From Ampullaceana balthica (taxonomy: Eukaryota > Mollusca > Gastropoda > Lymnaeidae): a stretch of 64,000 nucleotides of DNA. A program made the position numbers and the translations under genes. The stretch lies in the NCBI GenBank assembly GCA_944989445.1, contig CALYLW010000136.1:1417413-1481412 (forward strand). The letters are read 5' to 3'. The number at the start of each line of letters is the position of its first letter. Position 1 is the stretch's first letter. This document shows positions 1 to 11,439 of this stretch, in pieces. A model generated the notes under the pieces. The model saw nothing but the letters and a program-made list of their open reading frames with translations, was not told where the DNA came from and did no database searches.

Positions 1-620
1 AAATTAGGGCATTTTTCTAGAGTCGGTTACATGGTTCACATGTAGCACTCGTGGCGTGGCTGATTGGTACAAATGGTTCACTTAATTAATAAGACCGTTG
101 TTTGGCTAAATGGTTACAATAAATGCACGGTTCAGTGGTACATGTGAGTGGATGGATTAATCGACGGAATTTTTGTCATTGTCGAAATCTATCAAAATTG
201 ATGGACCTTAAGCAATATTCCCTCTAAGCTTCGTTAGTCCGTGTGCAAAGTATAAAAACTCGTGTGCAAGGTTGCAAAGAATCCATTTTTTTCCGATATG
301 TTTAAAAAATATTTGCTGCGCGGTTATTCTAAACTGCTGCGCGGCGTTGGTTAGATAACTGTGTGGCCGCGCAGCTTAAAGAGAACATTGATAACAAAAC
401 ATCCATTGGAATTATGAATATCTTTGAAACTGTTGCATGCATTTCAACATCATTGACGCAACCAGCATCATATGAACAAGTGATGCACAGATGGTTTTCT
501 ACTGCATATGATGGGTTGGGGACAAAAACTTTTAGAAAATTTGTTTTCAAATTTAGCCTTAAATAAGAAGCTTATGAGTTGATGCTTCTAATGTCAAGTT
601 GTCTATTTTGAGGGTTCTAT
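1..620. repeat. Repeat remnant at left edge, related to 5207-5345
   Basis: The stretch around 240-360 (GTGTGCAAGGTTGCA, then CTGCTGCGCGGCG) resembles 5207-5330 (GTGTGCAAAGTTGCA, CTACTGCGAGGCG) beside the hAT remnant. It is probably a terminal piece of the same transposon group. Two short ORFs here overlap on opposite strands and show no protein-like features. Confidence 0.3.
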
Positions 621-2336
621 AACTATTCCTCTTAAAATGTTTGGATCGCGAAAATTCGCACAATTGGTTGAAAATTTCCTTCGAGATTTCTTATGTCCTG
701 GAACGGTGCAGCTTCTTTAACGTCAATATAAGGAATTCTAAATAAATATTTTGTTCACTCTTCGTATGACTTATGTTAAAAATTCTTCAAACGAAAGTTT
801 GATGACCTCTTCAAATTTATTTTTATATTGAATTTTCACCAAGCTGTGAATTCCAAGAATGTCAAGACGTCAGTGCTCTTGATTATTAAGTAGAAACAAA
901 AACAAGTTTGTATTTTTATTGTCTGTTACAATACATCAAAAGCTTCTCCTCGTGGGATGACTATTGACATTTTTTCCCCACATGAGAAGTTTATTTGTTT
1001 ATTGTGCTTTCAACGCGCCTCCTACTTGAATGTAACGATTGATTTATCTAATTTTGAAGAAAATGTAAATGTTAAAATAATAATTCCTAAAAAGATGTTT
1101 TAACAAGTTATTTATCTTTTTATATATCCGCTCCTCCCTGACCTCTGGGTGTGAGATCATCAAGGTCAAGGTTGGTCTAAAGAGGAAATCAGACCCTGAG
1201 TGAGAGTGACGAGTTTCATTGTTTGAATCATTCTTAATAAGTAAACTCTGTCTTGAAAATGAATAGCTCTCGTTTACTCAAGCTAATGACAGGACACTAG
1301 CATATTGAGAGCAGGAAATTGTTCTGTAAAGACAGCATAATTGATCAAGTAATTTTTAAAATCTTTGTTTTTAAAGAAAACAGCGATTAAAAAAACAAAC
1401 AATTTCGTCAGTACTGGTTTAATAAGGGTAGCATGCAATACTTTATTAATACGTGCTTAGAAACTGTTGTCTTAGTGCCAATCATAGGGGGGATGTTTGT
1501 TTTTTTCTTTCTGTTACTGGACGCTTGTTCTGTTCTGTACGGGGTAATGCAGTAATGCGTAATGTAGAGATTTTATATTAAATTGTAAACATTGTCAGTG
1601 CCATATGTGATATTCCCTATGTCACACCGATAGTGTAGTATATTTATTTATAGTCAACGTATAGTTAAAGAATATTATTGAATTGAAAACATTGTATGTG
1701 CTTCCTATATGTGATATTCCCTACGTTAAACCGATACGTAGTGTATCTAGTTAACGTATAGTTTCGTTGGAGACCACAAGTAAGTGTTATTTTGTGTGTT
1801 CTTCAAATGGAACTCTGGTTCTATTTGCTACCCGGAGGAGGAAAAAATCTGGGAAAAAACTGAACTAAAAGTTTGGGATTTAGTGACTTTGGGCTAAAAT
1901 TGTCCCATAAAGATGTGTCAGTCATTTCTATCTACCCCCCCCAAAAAAAAACAAAAAAAAACTACAACAACAACAACACCACCAAACCTATCACCCAAGA
2001 ATTATTCTTCACACTTCAACAAATTGAATTTACATAACGCTGTCAGGTAAAATGTATCAAAGTTTAAATCCTTGTAGGAAAGTGTAACAATACTTGGGCA
2101 TCTTAATACCAGCCAGGTTTACATGTTTACAGTATTTACAGCATATCTTTATAAGATTAAATTTGTTCCCATTTAAGAAATGTCCATGTCCGTTTATTTA
2201 CGTTATTTAATTCCGAAATAGATGGGCAGGTGATTTTTTAAATTCTTCTTTTTCTAGCAAACTTATTGTTATTTGTCCAGAAAATAAAATCAAATAAAAA
2301 TTATTTTCACTAAATTTATTGACTTCTTTGTTTCAG
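620..2336. other. Upstream region of gene A without recognisable genes
   Basis: AT-rich sequence with no supported ORF. At 1580-1765 there are two imperfect tandem copies of a unit of about 100 bp containing ATGTGATATTCCCTA. A poly-A/CAA-rich stretch lies near 1937-1985. The gene A promoter and first non-coding exon should lie here, but I cannot place them. Confidence 0.4.
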
Positions 2337-2405
2337 ACGTGTATCATTAAAAAATAGAATATTTTAAAAACGTTTTAGAGTTTTGAAAGTGACGCAGTTA
2401 CAGTG

Positions 2406-2454
2406 ATGTTTCACCGTTCCATCCTTTTTATTACACAAATCATTCTGTCTGTCT
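2406..2454 (+). CDS. Gene A exon 1: signal peptide
   Basis: The ATG opens a short hydrophobic leader (MFHRSILFITQIILSV) and the exon ends at a strong GTAAGT donor, leaving one base (phase 1). A good acceptor (TTTCAG at 2331-2336) lies upstream, so 2337-2405 is probably the end of a 5'-UTR exon. Joining to exon 2 creates a Tyr codon and continues the leader with Tyr-Gly before Gln-Pro. The hydrophobic stretch and phase match the other leader exons in the window. Confidence 0.65.
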
Positions 2455-5400
2455 GTAAGTTCTTTTTTTGTTGTTGCATGTATAAATATATATACAAATC
2501 GATTTTAATGAATTTAGAAAAAAAATTGTTTTAAAATAATTACGCAATTTATAAAAAAATAGGGCTGCGGGAATTAACGATTAATTTCTCTATTAATCGT
2601 TAATAAATTTTAACGATTAAATTATTTTTTAACGATTAATCGACCCATCACTTGCACATTATTGGAATTCAAAAAATAGAAAAAAAATAGAAAAAAAATG
2701 GCGGCCGATAAATAACAACAAATTTCCTTACGATTACACGAACATTTTGGTATAAAGCTATTGACTGACGGGAATGTTCAAACTGTTGATAAAGTTTATT
2801 GTATCCAGTGTGAGAAATCGTTTGCCAACCATGGTTCTAACACTTCGCCTACTTATCAAACCCAATGGCAGTAATGGAGTCTGACTTAGAGACAGAAAAT
2901 AACGACAGCTCTTCTGATGAATTACTGCGTTACAAAATGGAGATGAAAGTTTCTGAATCCATTAACCCTCTACAATGGTGGAAACTTAATGAACACCAAT
3001 ATTCGATAATGTCCTTCCTTGCCAAGACCTTTTGTGCATACCAGTTACTTCAGTTCCATGTGAATGATTGTTCAGCTCGGCTGGTTATATTGTCAATTAG
3101 ACCCGCTCATCACTTGAACCAAAGAATGTCAACACACTTGTATTTTTACGTTGTTGCTTAAAAGATGACATATAATGAAGACATTCCAGTGTTATTTAGA
3201 TTTCAACAAGAACGTTAAATACGTTTTTCTTCTGAAATCATACATTTTAATATTTGGCTTTAATCAAAATTAACAATTAATTAATCGTTAATTTTTCAAA
3301 AGTTAACGATTAAAATTAAATTAATCGATAACAGCCCTAAAAAAAACAAAGTAGTCATTGTGTTTTAAATAGCATTTTTGAAACACTCAATGTTAAGCTA
3401 AAATATTTGAGTGAAACCATCAATAGTGCAAAAACTGTCCCCGCAACTTAAAAAAAAATGTTTATTAAAAAAAAATACCAACCAACATTAGAATTTTAGA
3501 TGTTCCAGATATGCTATTTATGGTCATGGCAAACACAGTATCTTACCCATTACAGACGTACCTTCTATACAGAAGATTATTACGTCCTACGCTTATCAAT
3601 GGTTTGTGTCTTGTCGGATCTAAAATTAAGAAGGACACTTAGAAAGACATTTGAACAAATAACTTCATCAATGCAATCTTATCTTATAATTATTTAATAG
3701 TTTTTTTGTTTAAATTTCCCATATGCTGTCTGAGACAAAACGCCCCTGAAAAAGTGATATCTTCATCAACTCACTGTGAGGAAAATAAGTTATATTTAAT
3801 TGTATATTCTGACTAGACGGCCAACCCTTGGAGCCAAAAGTAAAAGTATTTATAGGAGACGCCAATCCATTCCTGTTGGTAAATGGCATGAAGTTCTTTT
3901 GGACAACCCCGCTGCACACAAACACGAACTCGTTCAATGTCAGCTGTGGAGTGGACACGGCTACTGACAGCATCAGTCATGTCAAACTGACCTGTCACTT
4001 AGACAGTGACCAGGTTGTAAATGTCTCCTCATCCGCTGGGTCGTCCGGCAGCCTCTACTTCAAGGATATTTACGGCACAAGAAACATTCCGTGCCGTTGC
4101 GATGTCTGCAATGACAGCGATGCCGTCGTCGGAACGTCCATGTTTAATCTAGATTTGAAAGGTTTGGTTTTTTTGGTAGACTTTTGATTAAAAATAAAAT
4201 TTCGTGACGCTCTAAACGAGAAATCTTTAGCTCGTCCTCATGCACATCATTTGTTATTTCATTCATAAATGATATTTCGCGTTTTAAGAGACACTAAGTG
4301 CAGATGAATACCAAGGGGAAAATACAAAGATAATAAAGTTATTGGTTTCAAATGGGGCTAAAATGTGAAGCAACAAAAAAGGGGGCCGTTAAAAATCTTG
4401 AAAATAAAAGAAAATAAATCAGTAAAAAATATGTTTGTGCTTTTAAAATAACAACACTTCAAAATATGTATAATTATAAAAAAGAACTGATTAAAGGAAC
4501 TTATCTGTTAATTTCTTTCTTTTTTTTACAAATTACTTCATTTTAGTTTTTAAAAAATACATATAAATTTAATTAAGGTATGTCTTAGATGAGTTTATCC
4601 GAGTTTTACTCAATTTTACCTTACACTCATTCTGATATTCAATCCTATTTTGCATAATTATAACATCTTTAATAAAAACCAGTTTTGTCTTATGTGCCGA
4701 TGTTACCACCGCTCATCCATTACGGAGATCTGAAAGTGGAGGATGAAGATAAATTACTAATCGACTTGGGAGACATCAAAGACAGAACCGTCCAGTTGAC
4801 AGCCATTGTAACAGACGGCTACCCGCGTGTCTCTAACATCAGCTTGACCTGTGGCGATCTTCAGATAGCAACTTTTGATAGCTATCACGTGTATTTCATC
4901 CTCCGTGTCAGTAGTGTCTGGGACGGCACTAAGTGTATCGTCAGTGCTTGTCATGTTACTGGTCTCTACACAATGACGACAAGCTTCGTATTTAACATTG
5001 AATGTGAGTGGTTCCTTAGAAATTTAAAAAAAAATAGACACGTGGTTTTAAAATGCCTTAACAGCACATTTTGGGCTTCACAAGTTTCTAAGTTATTGAT
5101 AGAAAAAAAAACGTGATTGATAATCGAATGTTTTGGTATTCTACACCAGCACAATTCTCGTTTCTGTTAATTTTCCCTCAAATGTTGCCCGAGAGCAATA
5201 TAGCAATCTTGTGTGCAAAGTTGCACATAATCCATTTTATTTGCAATATTTGCATCACACAAACACAAATATTATATGATACTTTTGAAAATTTGGTGCG
5301 TGGTAACTCTTTACTACTGCGAGGCGTCGTCAACATGTATGAAATAGTAATTTGAGGGATTTGAAAAGCACTACTATCATCGCCCGTCGTCCAGTCTGGG

Positions 5401-8400
5401 GGCATAGAGTCTTGGGCTTCTGTGGTTGGGAAGTAGCGCTCAAAATCTTCTAAAAGCAAAGACAGGTGATCGTGTACCAACTGGGACAAGGAATACTCAG
5501 GCTCAGTCTTGCTAGAATACCCGATAATATTTGAAACATATCCAAAATTCACTTGTTTACGCGCGTCCCCATAACTCCAGTTTGGCTGTAAACGCAGCCA
5601 CTTTTTCAGCCAACTTAAAAACAGTTGTCATTTTCCCCTGAAGAAACAGATTGATTTCATTGAGCTGGCTGAATATGTCACACGGGTAAGCAAGTTTTGC
5701 GACCCATAGCTTGTTAATGAAATGTGCAGCCAGTGGTGACTTCTTTTCTCAAAGAAATCTTTGCAATGGCTCTCGTAATTCAAACATCTGTTAGCCATTT
5801 TTCTCTGGATAACCATCTCATTTCTCAGTAAAAAATAAGACATCTGTGCGATGTGTCATTCTCCTCAGGAAGCTGCTAAAAAAAGCGTGAGTGAAAGTCG
5901 TGTTTTTTGATGGGGTTAATAACTTTAACGACATCAATCAATACACTTTTTAATTTTGGAGACATTTTTCAGCTTGCCATTTCCCTGTGAATGATGCAAT
6001 GCGTTGATTCATTATTAGGTGCAAAAGCGCGCACGACAAAATAGCGCCGAGATAAGAGAGCCGACAAGAAAGCGCAACAATTGATTGTATGTGGTTGTCC
6101 GATCTGCGCTTATTTGTCTTTGATGTTCTTTTGACGGGGTGCCACCAAAACGAGTTACACACTTTTGCCTCTTGAATGGAAAGAAGCACAATGCAGAGAG
6201 AAAAACACCATTGTATATAAAATGTAAATAATTTAATATTCCTTTGGCGGCCCGGTACCATTTGTACCACGGCTTGGTACCGTCCGCGGCCAAGGGTTTA
6301 AGGAACACTGGCATAGACCACAAACGAAGTCTCTCTAGGCATCCTCTTCTTGAGCCAGTCTCTCCAACTGTCCGAAGCTGTGCTCACTGTTTTTTGGTAC
6401 TTGCCTCTAGTCCCCTTATCCAAGTCATTCTGGGTCGACCTCTTTTTCTCTTGCCCTTGGGGTTCCAAGTGATGGCTTGTCTCACGATCCTGGACGTATG
6501 CTTTCTGAAGGATCCATTTCCATCTGAGCATATATATGTTAAAATGTTACATAGCCAGTGTAAACATGTTAGACTGTCATGAAAGATGGTACTTTATTAA
6601 ACTTTACTACTTCAATTCAAATTATATACCCCCCCCCAATAGAAAAAAAAATTCTTAAAGACAAAGGTTTCTGCCAAGTGTGTTAACAACTTTTCATGTT
6701 TCTTATTTTATGACCTGCAAAATCATTTATAATCTAAATAATTAATACTTAATTTAATGTTTTAAGTTCTGGTAAAGAAGTTTAAATATTCACACACGAA
6801 GGTATCAGAAATATAATGTAAACAATACATCGTTAGTGTAACTAAATCAATTTTTGTCTTTCTACTCATGGTGTATGTCATTTGTGTATTTCAGATGCGC
6901 CAACCATGACACCAGTGATATACTTTATGGACAGAAAGATGGAAAACGGAACAACTTATACTTACGAATCAAACTCCTCAGTTACGTACTTTGAATGTAC
7001 TGTTCCTGATGGAAACCCCAAAGTCAGCAACATTACCATCACCTTTCATTTTAAACGCTCTAGTCCAAAAGTTTTAACAGAAAATTATTATGTAAGTAAA
7101 TACACCTATTTTATTGGCGGAGATGGTGAAGCTCAAATTGGATGCCAGGCTAGTCACAAAACAGGACTTTTCAAAAAAGAGACCGTCTTCTACCTAAAGT
7201 ACAATAGTAAGTGGGGAAAAAGACGTATCAATAGTATATTGAAGTTTTCAAAATAAATATATTTCAGCTGAAATAAATTAATTAAATGATCAAAATAATC
7301 AGAAAATGTAGAGACAAAGAGAGAAAAATTAAATTTATGCGGACGTTCGAAAAGAGTTATTTTTGGTGCAGTAATTTTTTTCAAGGCTTGTTTTTAAAGC
7401 TGTGCGCTTTCTAAAATTACACAGCGTTACTAACGGACATACATAGCAAATTACATATTTTGATTGCTACATTGAATAACACAATTATTAATCACAATTA
7501 TTATGTTTGAATTAAATGGCTTAACTCTTTTTGATAAATTCGCTCTCAGTATTGCCAAATGTGCCAACCACGTTCCCTGATGTGGAGTACGAGGAAGATG
7601 ATGTTGAAGACGATGGGGAGATAACAGCTACGGTTACTGTTGACTCACCGACTGTTTATATCGTCTGTAAAGTATTCGATGGCTACCCAAGAGTTAGTAA
7701 CGTGAGCTTGCAATGTGGCTGCCTTCGACAACAGATAGAAGGCCATGAGGGGAATTTTCCATTACCCGAGGCCAAGACCCTCGACGGGGCGAGATGTGTT
7801 TGTACCGGTCAACACGTGACGGGGTTGTATCACAAAACGACATCCTTCACTCTTCACGTCATTTGTAAGTTAGATAAATTTTCTGATTTTTAAAGCAACT
7901 TTTAATAACATTACTCTGTTGACTTTTTGCCAAACGCTGGGCATAGCCGGTGAAACTAGGGCGGCGAGAGAGTCCTACGCTCAGACAATGTTGTATGGCA
8001 CTGCTCAGCAGATGGAGCAGAGTGTTAGCCAAAGCTATAAGGGAGTTTTCTCAAGCTTACATGATGTGAGGTTAGATTATTCCTGATAATCGAATCCTAA
8101 TTAAAATAGTTAAACCTCAACAGGGGCCTGAGCTGCCGACATCGCCACAGAAAAATGTTACACATTTCATTACATCGATGGGTATCTGATAAATAGACGG
8201 GGCAAAAAAAGGCGACCGGGCATTCTGCAACAAAATCACCACGAAGCAGTGGCCGCAGTATGCTGCTTCACAAATAAATTATCAAACAGGCCAGCGTGAC
8301 AAATGCGCTCTAATAAAAAGGCAGGAAGTATTAATTTTCTGCAAAGAAGGAGAGTCTGATATTTTTTTTGGTGTAAAGATAAGATCAAATGAATTTTAAC

Positions 8401-11356
8401 GTATGAAAGTTCAATCACTGTTTATATTTAAAAACTTTTTGTATACCTAAGTTAATTTGTTCCCCCTAATGTGAGAGTTTTTCTGAATAAAGATAAAATC
8501 CATAAAAGTCCATGTGCATTTTCTTTTAGATTACATATATAATTTTTATTTTTCACGCGGTGAAAGCATGCCAGTAGTTCTCACTATTGTAATGCCTGAT
8601 GAAATCTATTCTGCTGCAATATTCCATTAACGCTAAGGTATTTTTAAGTCTAAATGATATTGAGATGAAAGCAATGTGGCAGACCTCCTAACTGTTTGGC
8701 GTAGTAAAAGAAGTGGGACGCTTATACAACCCCTTGTCCTTCATTCATTATAGTCTAAAAGTTATATTTATATATATTTATATATTCCAGTTTTTATTTA
8801 AATTTTGTAGTTTCGCAAGAGTGCAGAATGGTATCGTAAGGTTTATACACACATAACACAAACAAAAGGAAAAAGAACTACCGGCATTTCAAACAAATTT
8901 TACGACGTATTTAATTTAGCTTAACTAGAAATGTTATGAATAAACCTCATAATTGTGACTGCTGTAAAATGATAAGAAAATCTCTCATCTTATCATCTCT
9001 CTATTTGATCAGATCAGTCAAGCGTCACCAAGATGACAGCCAATGGCGTAACGGGATCTTTGCACGTGCGACCAGGATCACTTGTAACCATTGAATGTCA
9101 GGCAGACGGGAATCCAAAGCCACAAATTTCACTCTATGGTTGGAGAACCGGTAAACGCAACGTCCCTTCAAATTTATTGATATTCTGATGTTTAAACTTG
9201 CACTGTTCATTTTAATTTCTGTATAAACAACTAGATACGACCTGTGGTGTAGCATACGCCGCAGACTTGATAATCAAAGACAGTGCAAAGAACGGTGTGG
9301 GGGGGTGAGAGTATGGACACAAACAGCAGCACGAAGTAATGAAACAATAGCGAGTAAACGTGGAGACATGCGCACTGAGGTTGTTGTTACCCTTCCCTCC
9401 ACTTTATTACTACCATCCCTTAAATATAAACTGTGATTGGCTGACCCTAGCGAGGGTTAGTCATGTTTAATGTTGTTAATTGCGTGTTGTTGTTTTTTTT
9501 GCACACCGATTTTCGATTAGGTAACTCCGATTTTAAAGCGATTATCGTTTTATAGCTGACTTCATAGAAATTAGGGGTTTACCGGATTCCGCCTGCGGCT
9601 CCGGAAAATCCGGAATCGGCCATATCTACAAATTCGGCTTCGGCACAAATTTGCTTCATAAATCCGGCAAAATCCGGCTTGCTATATTTGCTATAAAATT
9701 GATATTTATTAAAGCTCCAGCTCCGGCAAATCTGGAATCCGGCAATTTAAAAAAAAATTGGCTTCATTTCAGAAATCCGGACGAATCAAATTCGATTATC
9801 GAAATAGACAGGAGCGACCCTAACAGCTCGATAGAGACTGAAAAATTCCTATCAACTCAATAAAGTCAGAAAAAAATATTTATAAAAAAAAACCTCCATA
9901 GAGAAAGAAAAAGAAAACAACATAACAACTTGATATTAACAGAAACACTACAAATAATTCAATATAGGGGCCGTCCATAAATGATGTCACACGCCTCAGA
10001 GGGGAGGGGGGCCAGGGATTTGTGACGATGTATGACGATGGGGAGGGGGTGTTTAAAAACGTGACGTCACATCAAAATGCGCAACTTCAAATAAAAGTTC
10101 TAATTAAATATTATATTGCTTTCAATTTATTTAATGAGGTTTTCAATGGTTTCACACGTATTGCGATATTAGAGTGCAGACTTACACTGAATACATGTAC
10201 ATACTTAAATGACAAAAGTGATTTGCAGCCTGCTATTTGTCAATTATAAAATACGATTTTTAGGGGGGGGGTGTCAGGGCTTTGTGACGTCATATTGGAG
10301 GAAAAAAAAGGATGGGTCTACGTTTTTGTGGCAGTGTGACAAGGGGGGGGGAGGTTAAAAAAGGTCAAAAATCGCGTGACGTCATTTATGGACGGCCCAA
10401 TAGACGGAAACAAACTAATATAAAGAGGGAAGGCATTTTTGGCCAACTGTGTAGTGTTGTTAATGGGAGATAGCAAATTATATTATGTCACCCACTCACC
10501 CAAGCACGTACGACGGGTAACAACTTTATTCTCTCAATCTAATAGTTTCATAAAGTGTTTTTATATCTGTTTTTATGCCCCCTGCCTTTGCATGTATATA
10601 AAGTTATCCTCATAGATCTTGATTGTAGACTGTGCAAATAACATCTATTACATTATCTATTTATGGCTTGTTATTTTCGTAATTGGGTTTTTATCATTAT
10701 CTAAATTTGCTTTGTTTTTTTATAACATCTTAGGTAGCTATACATTTGCTGGGCTTGTAAGGGAAAGCGGCCAACATCTCCGCCGGACATTTACAGCATC
10801 ACTGGCTACTGCTGACATTTACGCCTGTTGGGCAGACAACGATGTGGACCCATACTATGTTGTTGAACGTCTGGTAGAAGTTGTAGTTAATGACACAGGT
10901 AGGTCAATTTGCGTTGAGAATGAAAAAGTGTAATTTGTAAATATTTGAGTAACGGATCAAAGTAAGATTGGTCAAACTATGGTTTTAATTATGGAATGCA
11001 GTTCATTGATAAACTGATAGACGTTGTCATTGAATAGCAATATTCGATCAGGTCATATGAAAGATAATTTGCTGATTAATCCAGAACTTGACTTAATCAA
11101 TTGGTGTTGGCACCTACTAATATAGAAGGTGTGACGGACAATTATGACGCTAAAACTTATTAGGATGGGGAAATTCCCAATATTTTTTTAATGTAAGTCG
11201 TGTATTAGAATAAAAACAAAATTCATCTTTATTGAAAGCTAAAATTATATTTTAAAAAAATTAATTAAACTACACAAAGTTCGACTGCTATTGAATGCGC
11301 ATTGTTAAATGTAATCTGTGTGATTCTTGTTTGAATTTTCAGTCACTAAATTTTGA
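2406..11356 (+). CDS. Gene A: secreted protein with five Ig-like domains (8 coding exons)
   Basis: Proposed join: 2406-2454, 3817-4161, 4683-5003, 6895-7206, 7550-7864, 9013-9150, 10734-10898, 11343-11356. The total is 1659 nt, giving 552 residues plus stop, and every intron is phase 1. The product has a signal peptide (about residues 1-18), then Ig-like domains at about 18-132, 132-239, 239-343, 343-448 and 448-549. Domain 5 is a classical I-set type: PG, Cys, GNPKP, Trp, then the ADxYxC motif. Domains 2-4 lack the core Trp and share a DGxPxVSN motif and an H-x-TGL[YF] motif near the second Cys. No membrane segment is seen, so the protein is probably secreted. Extracellular recognition or adhesion is a reasonable inference for tandem Ig domains, but nothing shows the ligand. 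Clustered Ig-domain immune genes are known in gastropods (FREP-type proteins), but no fibrinogen domain is seen here. The final exon is the least certain part. Confidence 0.6.
2561..3338 (+). mobile_element. Internally deleted hAT (ZBED-type) element in gene A intron 1
   Basis: Bounded by AGGGCTG and its inverse CAGCCCT, with ATTAACGATTAAT-rich subterminal repeats at both ends and A-rich near-duplicated 8-mers outside. Inside, around 2790-2860, is a BED-finger-like piece (YCIQCEKSFANHGSNTS). It is followed at once by the C-terminal hAT dimerisation region (PLQWWKLNEHQYSIM, then a frameshifted copy of the SAGYIVNxTRSSLEPKN motif). The catalytic core is missing, so this is a non-autonomous, decayed copy. 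Confidence 0.65.
3817..4161 (+). CDS. Gene A exon 2: Ig-like domain 1 (divergent, Cys-rich)
   Basis: Open in the frame set by exon 1, with an AG acceptor at 3815-3816 and a GT donor at 4162, phase 1 to phase 1 (345 nt). Beta-strand-like segments carry a Cys in NVSCGVD, a second in VKLTC, and a cluster PCRCDVC near the end, so more than one disulfide is likely. The arrangement resembles an Ig fold with extra cysteines and is the most divergent of the five domains. It is closer in style to the single domain of gene C (WCTC cluster) than to domain 5. Confidence 0.6.
4683..5003 (+). CDS. Gene A exon 3: Ig-like domain 2
   Basis: 321 nt, phase 1-1, acceptor AG at 4681-4682 and donor GTGAGT at 5004. 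The domain contains DGYPRVSN, then LTCG, and KCIVSACHVTGLY near the end. The usual B-strand Cys is replaced by Ala (VQLTAIV), while a Cys is present one strand later and two occur near the F strand. This is an Ig-like unit with a rearranged disulfide pattern. It is closely related to the domains in exons 4 and 5, so the exons probably arose by tandem exon duplication. Confidence 0.65.
5180..6110 (-). pseudogene. Decayed hAT transposase (ZBED5-like) in gene A intron 3
   Basis: Minus-strand reading frames, broken by stops and frameshifts, give pieces like those of ZBED5/GTF2I-repeat-type hAT transposases: a WLSR-type segment, a stretch around LNEI-xLFxQGK, and a C-terminal part with HLxLLLEDFERYFPTTE. 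The ORF at 5178-5552 is the longest surviving block. No intact element ends were found. Confidence 0.5.
6243..6535 (-). mobile_element. 5'-truncated RTE-like LINE 3' end in gene A intron 3
   Basis: On the minus strand, broken frames match the last part of the ORF of the full-length element at 50784: KPSLGTPRAREK (compare the [13 protein letters not shown] region), then QLERLAQEED and VCGLC close to the end. The remainder is missing, as in ordinary 5' truncation during target-primed reverse transcription. Confidence 0.55.
6895..7206 (+). CDS. Gene A exon 4: Ig-like domain 3
   Basis: 312 nt, phase 1-1. Acceptor TTTCAG at 6889-6894 and donor GTAAGT at 7207 are both strong. The domain reads APTMTP, FECTVPDGNPKVSN, and IGCQASHKTGLF near the end. 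It keeps the canonical pair of Ig cysteines but has no core Trp. DGNPKVSN is shared in modified form with exons 3 and 5 and with the GNPKP of domain 5. Confidence 0.7.
7550..7864 (+). CDS. Gene A exon 5: Ig-like domain 4 (acidic N-terminal segment)
   Basis: 315 nt, phase 1-1, acceptor TCTCAG ending at 7549 and donor GTAAGT at 7865. An acidic run (VEYEEDDVEDDGE) precedes the Ig-like part, which has YIVCKVFDGYPRVSN, LQCGC and RCVCTGQHVTGLY. Six cysteines suggest two or three disulfides. It is the closest relative of exon 3 in the window, sharing DGYPRVSN and HVTGLYxxTTSF. Confidence 0.7.
7866..9012. other. Gene A intron 5, no recognisable element
   Basis: Between the exons at 7550-7864 and 9013-9150. 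It includes a moderately GC-richer part (7925-8060) that may be an old repeat. No ORF or terminal repeats can be supported. Confidence 0.4.
9013..9150 (+). CDS. Gene A exon 6: first half of Ig domain 5 (I-set-like)
   Basis: 138 nt, phase 1-1, ending at a GTAAAC donor at 9151. It encodes VRPGSLVTIECQADGNPKP followed by a Trp (LYGWRT), which is the A' to C strand pattern of an I-set Ig domain. A second AG five bases downstream (9016-9017) is a possible alternative acceptor, but it would break the phase-1 frame. Confidence 0.65.
9574..9800. repeat. CCGGATT-rich dispersed element
   Basis: Many short alternating TCCGG and CCGGA words (TCCGGCAAAATCCGG and similar) form inverted and direct repeats. 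A second copy of the same composition and motifs, including TACCGGATT near its edge, occurs at 61760-62030 inside a larger transposon. Its class is not identified. Confidence 0.4.
9967..10398. mobile_element. MITE with GGGGCCGTCC terminal repeats (copy 1)
   Basis: Starts GGGGCCGTCCATAAATGATG and ends with the inverse (CATTTATGGACGGCCC). Internal G-rich blocks beside both ends (GGGGAGGGGG) are typical of this family in the window. It lies in gene A intron 6. Flanking duplication is unclear for this copy. Confidence 0.6.
10734..10898 (+). CDS. Gene A exon 7: second half of Ig domain 5
   Basis: 165 nt, phase 1-1, acceptor TTAG ending at 10733 and donor GTAGGT at 10899. It encodes the D to G strands: TASLATADIYACWADND then VERLVEVVVNDT. 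The ADIYAC motif is the F-strand signature carrying the second Ig Cys, which completes the domain begun in exon 6. Confidence 0.7.
11343..11356 (+). CDS. Gene A probable terminal exon
   Basis: After intron 7 the best polypyrimidine-AG acceptor (TTTTCAG ending at 11342) opens a phase-1 exon that adds Val-Thr-Lys-Phe and stops at TGA 11354-11356. Two AATAAA signals lie 60-80 bases further on. The product would then end just after the last Ig domain, without an anchor. Alternatively the transcript may continue to other exons, including the tail exons at 32505 and 32922, which are also phase 1. Confidence 0.4.
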
Positions 11357-11415
11357 TTATTTGTAACCTCCCTAAACACAAAATACAAAGCATTTGTAGG
11401 GCCCAAAAATGAAAC

Positions 11416-11436
11416 AATAAAATTGATGCTAATAAA
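11416..11436 (+). terminator. Two AATAAA polyadenylation signals for gene A
   Basis: AATAAA occurs at 11416-11421 and again at 11431-11436, a normal distance behind the proposed stop codon at 11354. AATAAA is common in AT-rich DNA, so the support comes mainly from position. Confidence 0.35.
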
Positions 11437-11439
11437 TGC

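Noticed and set aside
2406..11356. Calling gene A a FREP-type immune lectin
   Set aside because: Tandem Ig domains would fit, but no fibrinogen, C-type lectin or galectin domain is present in the window and I could not run an alignment.
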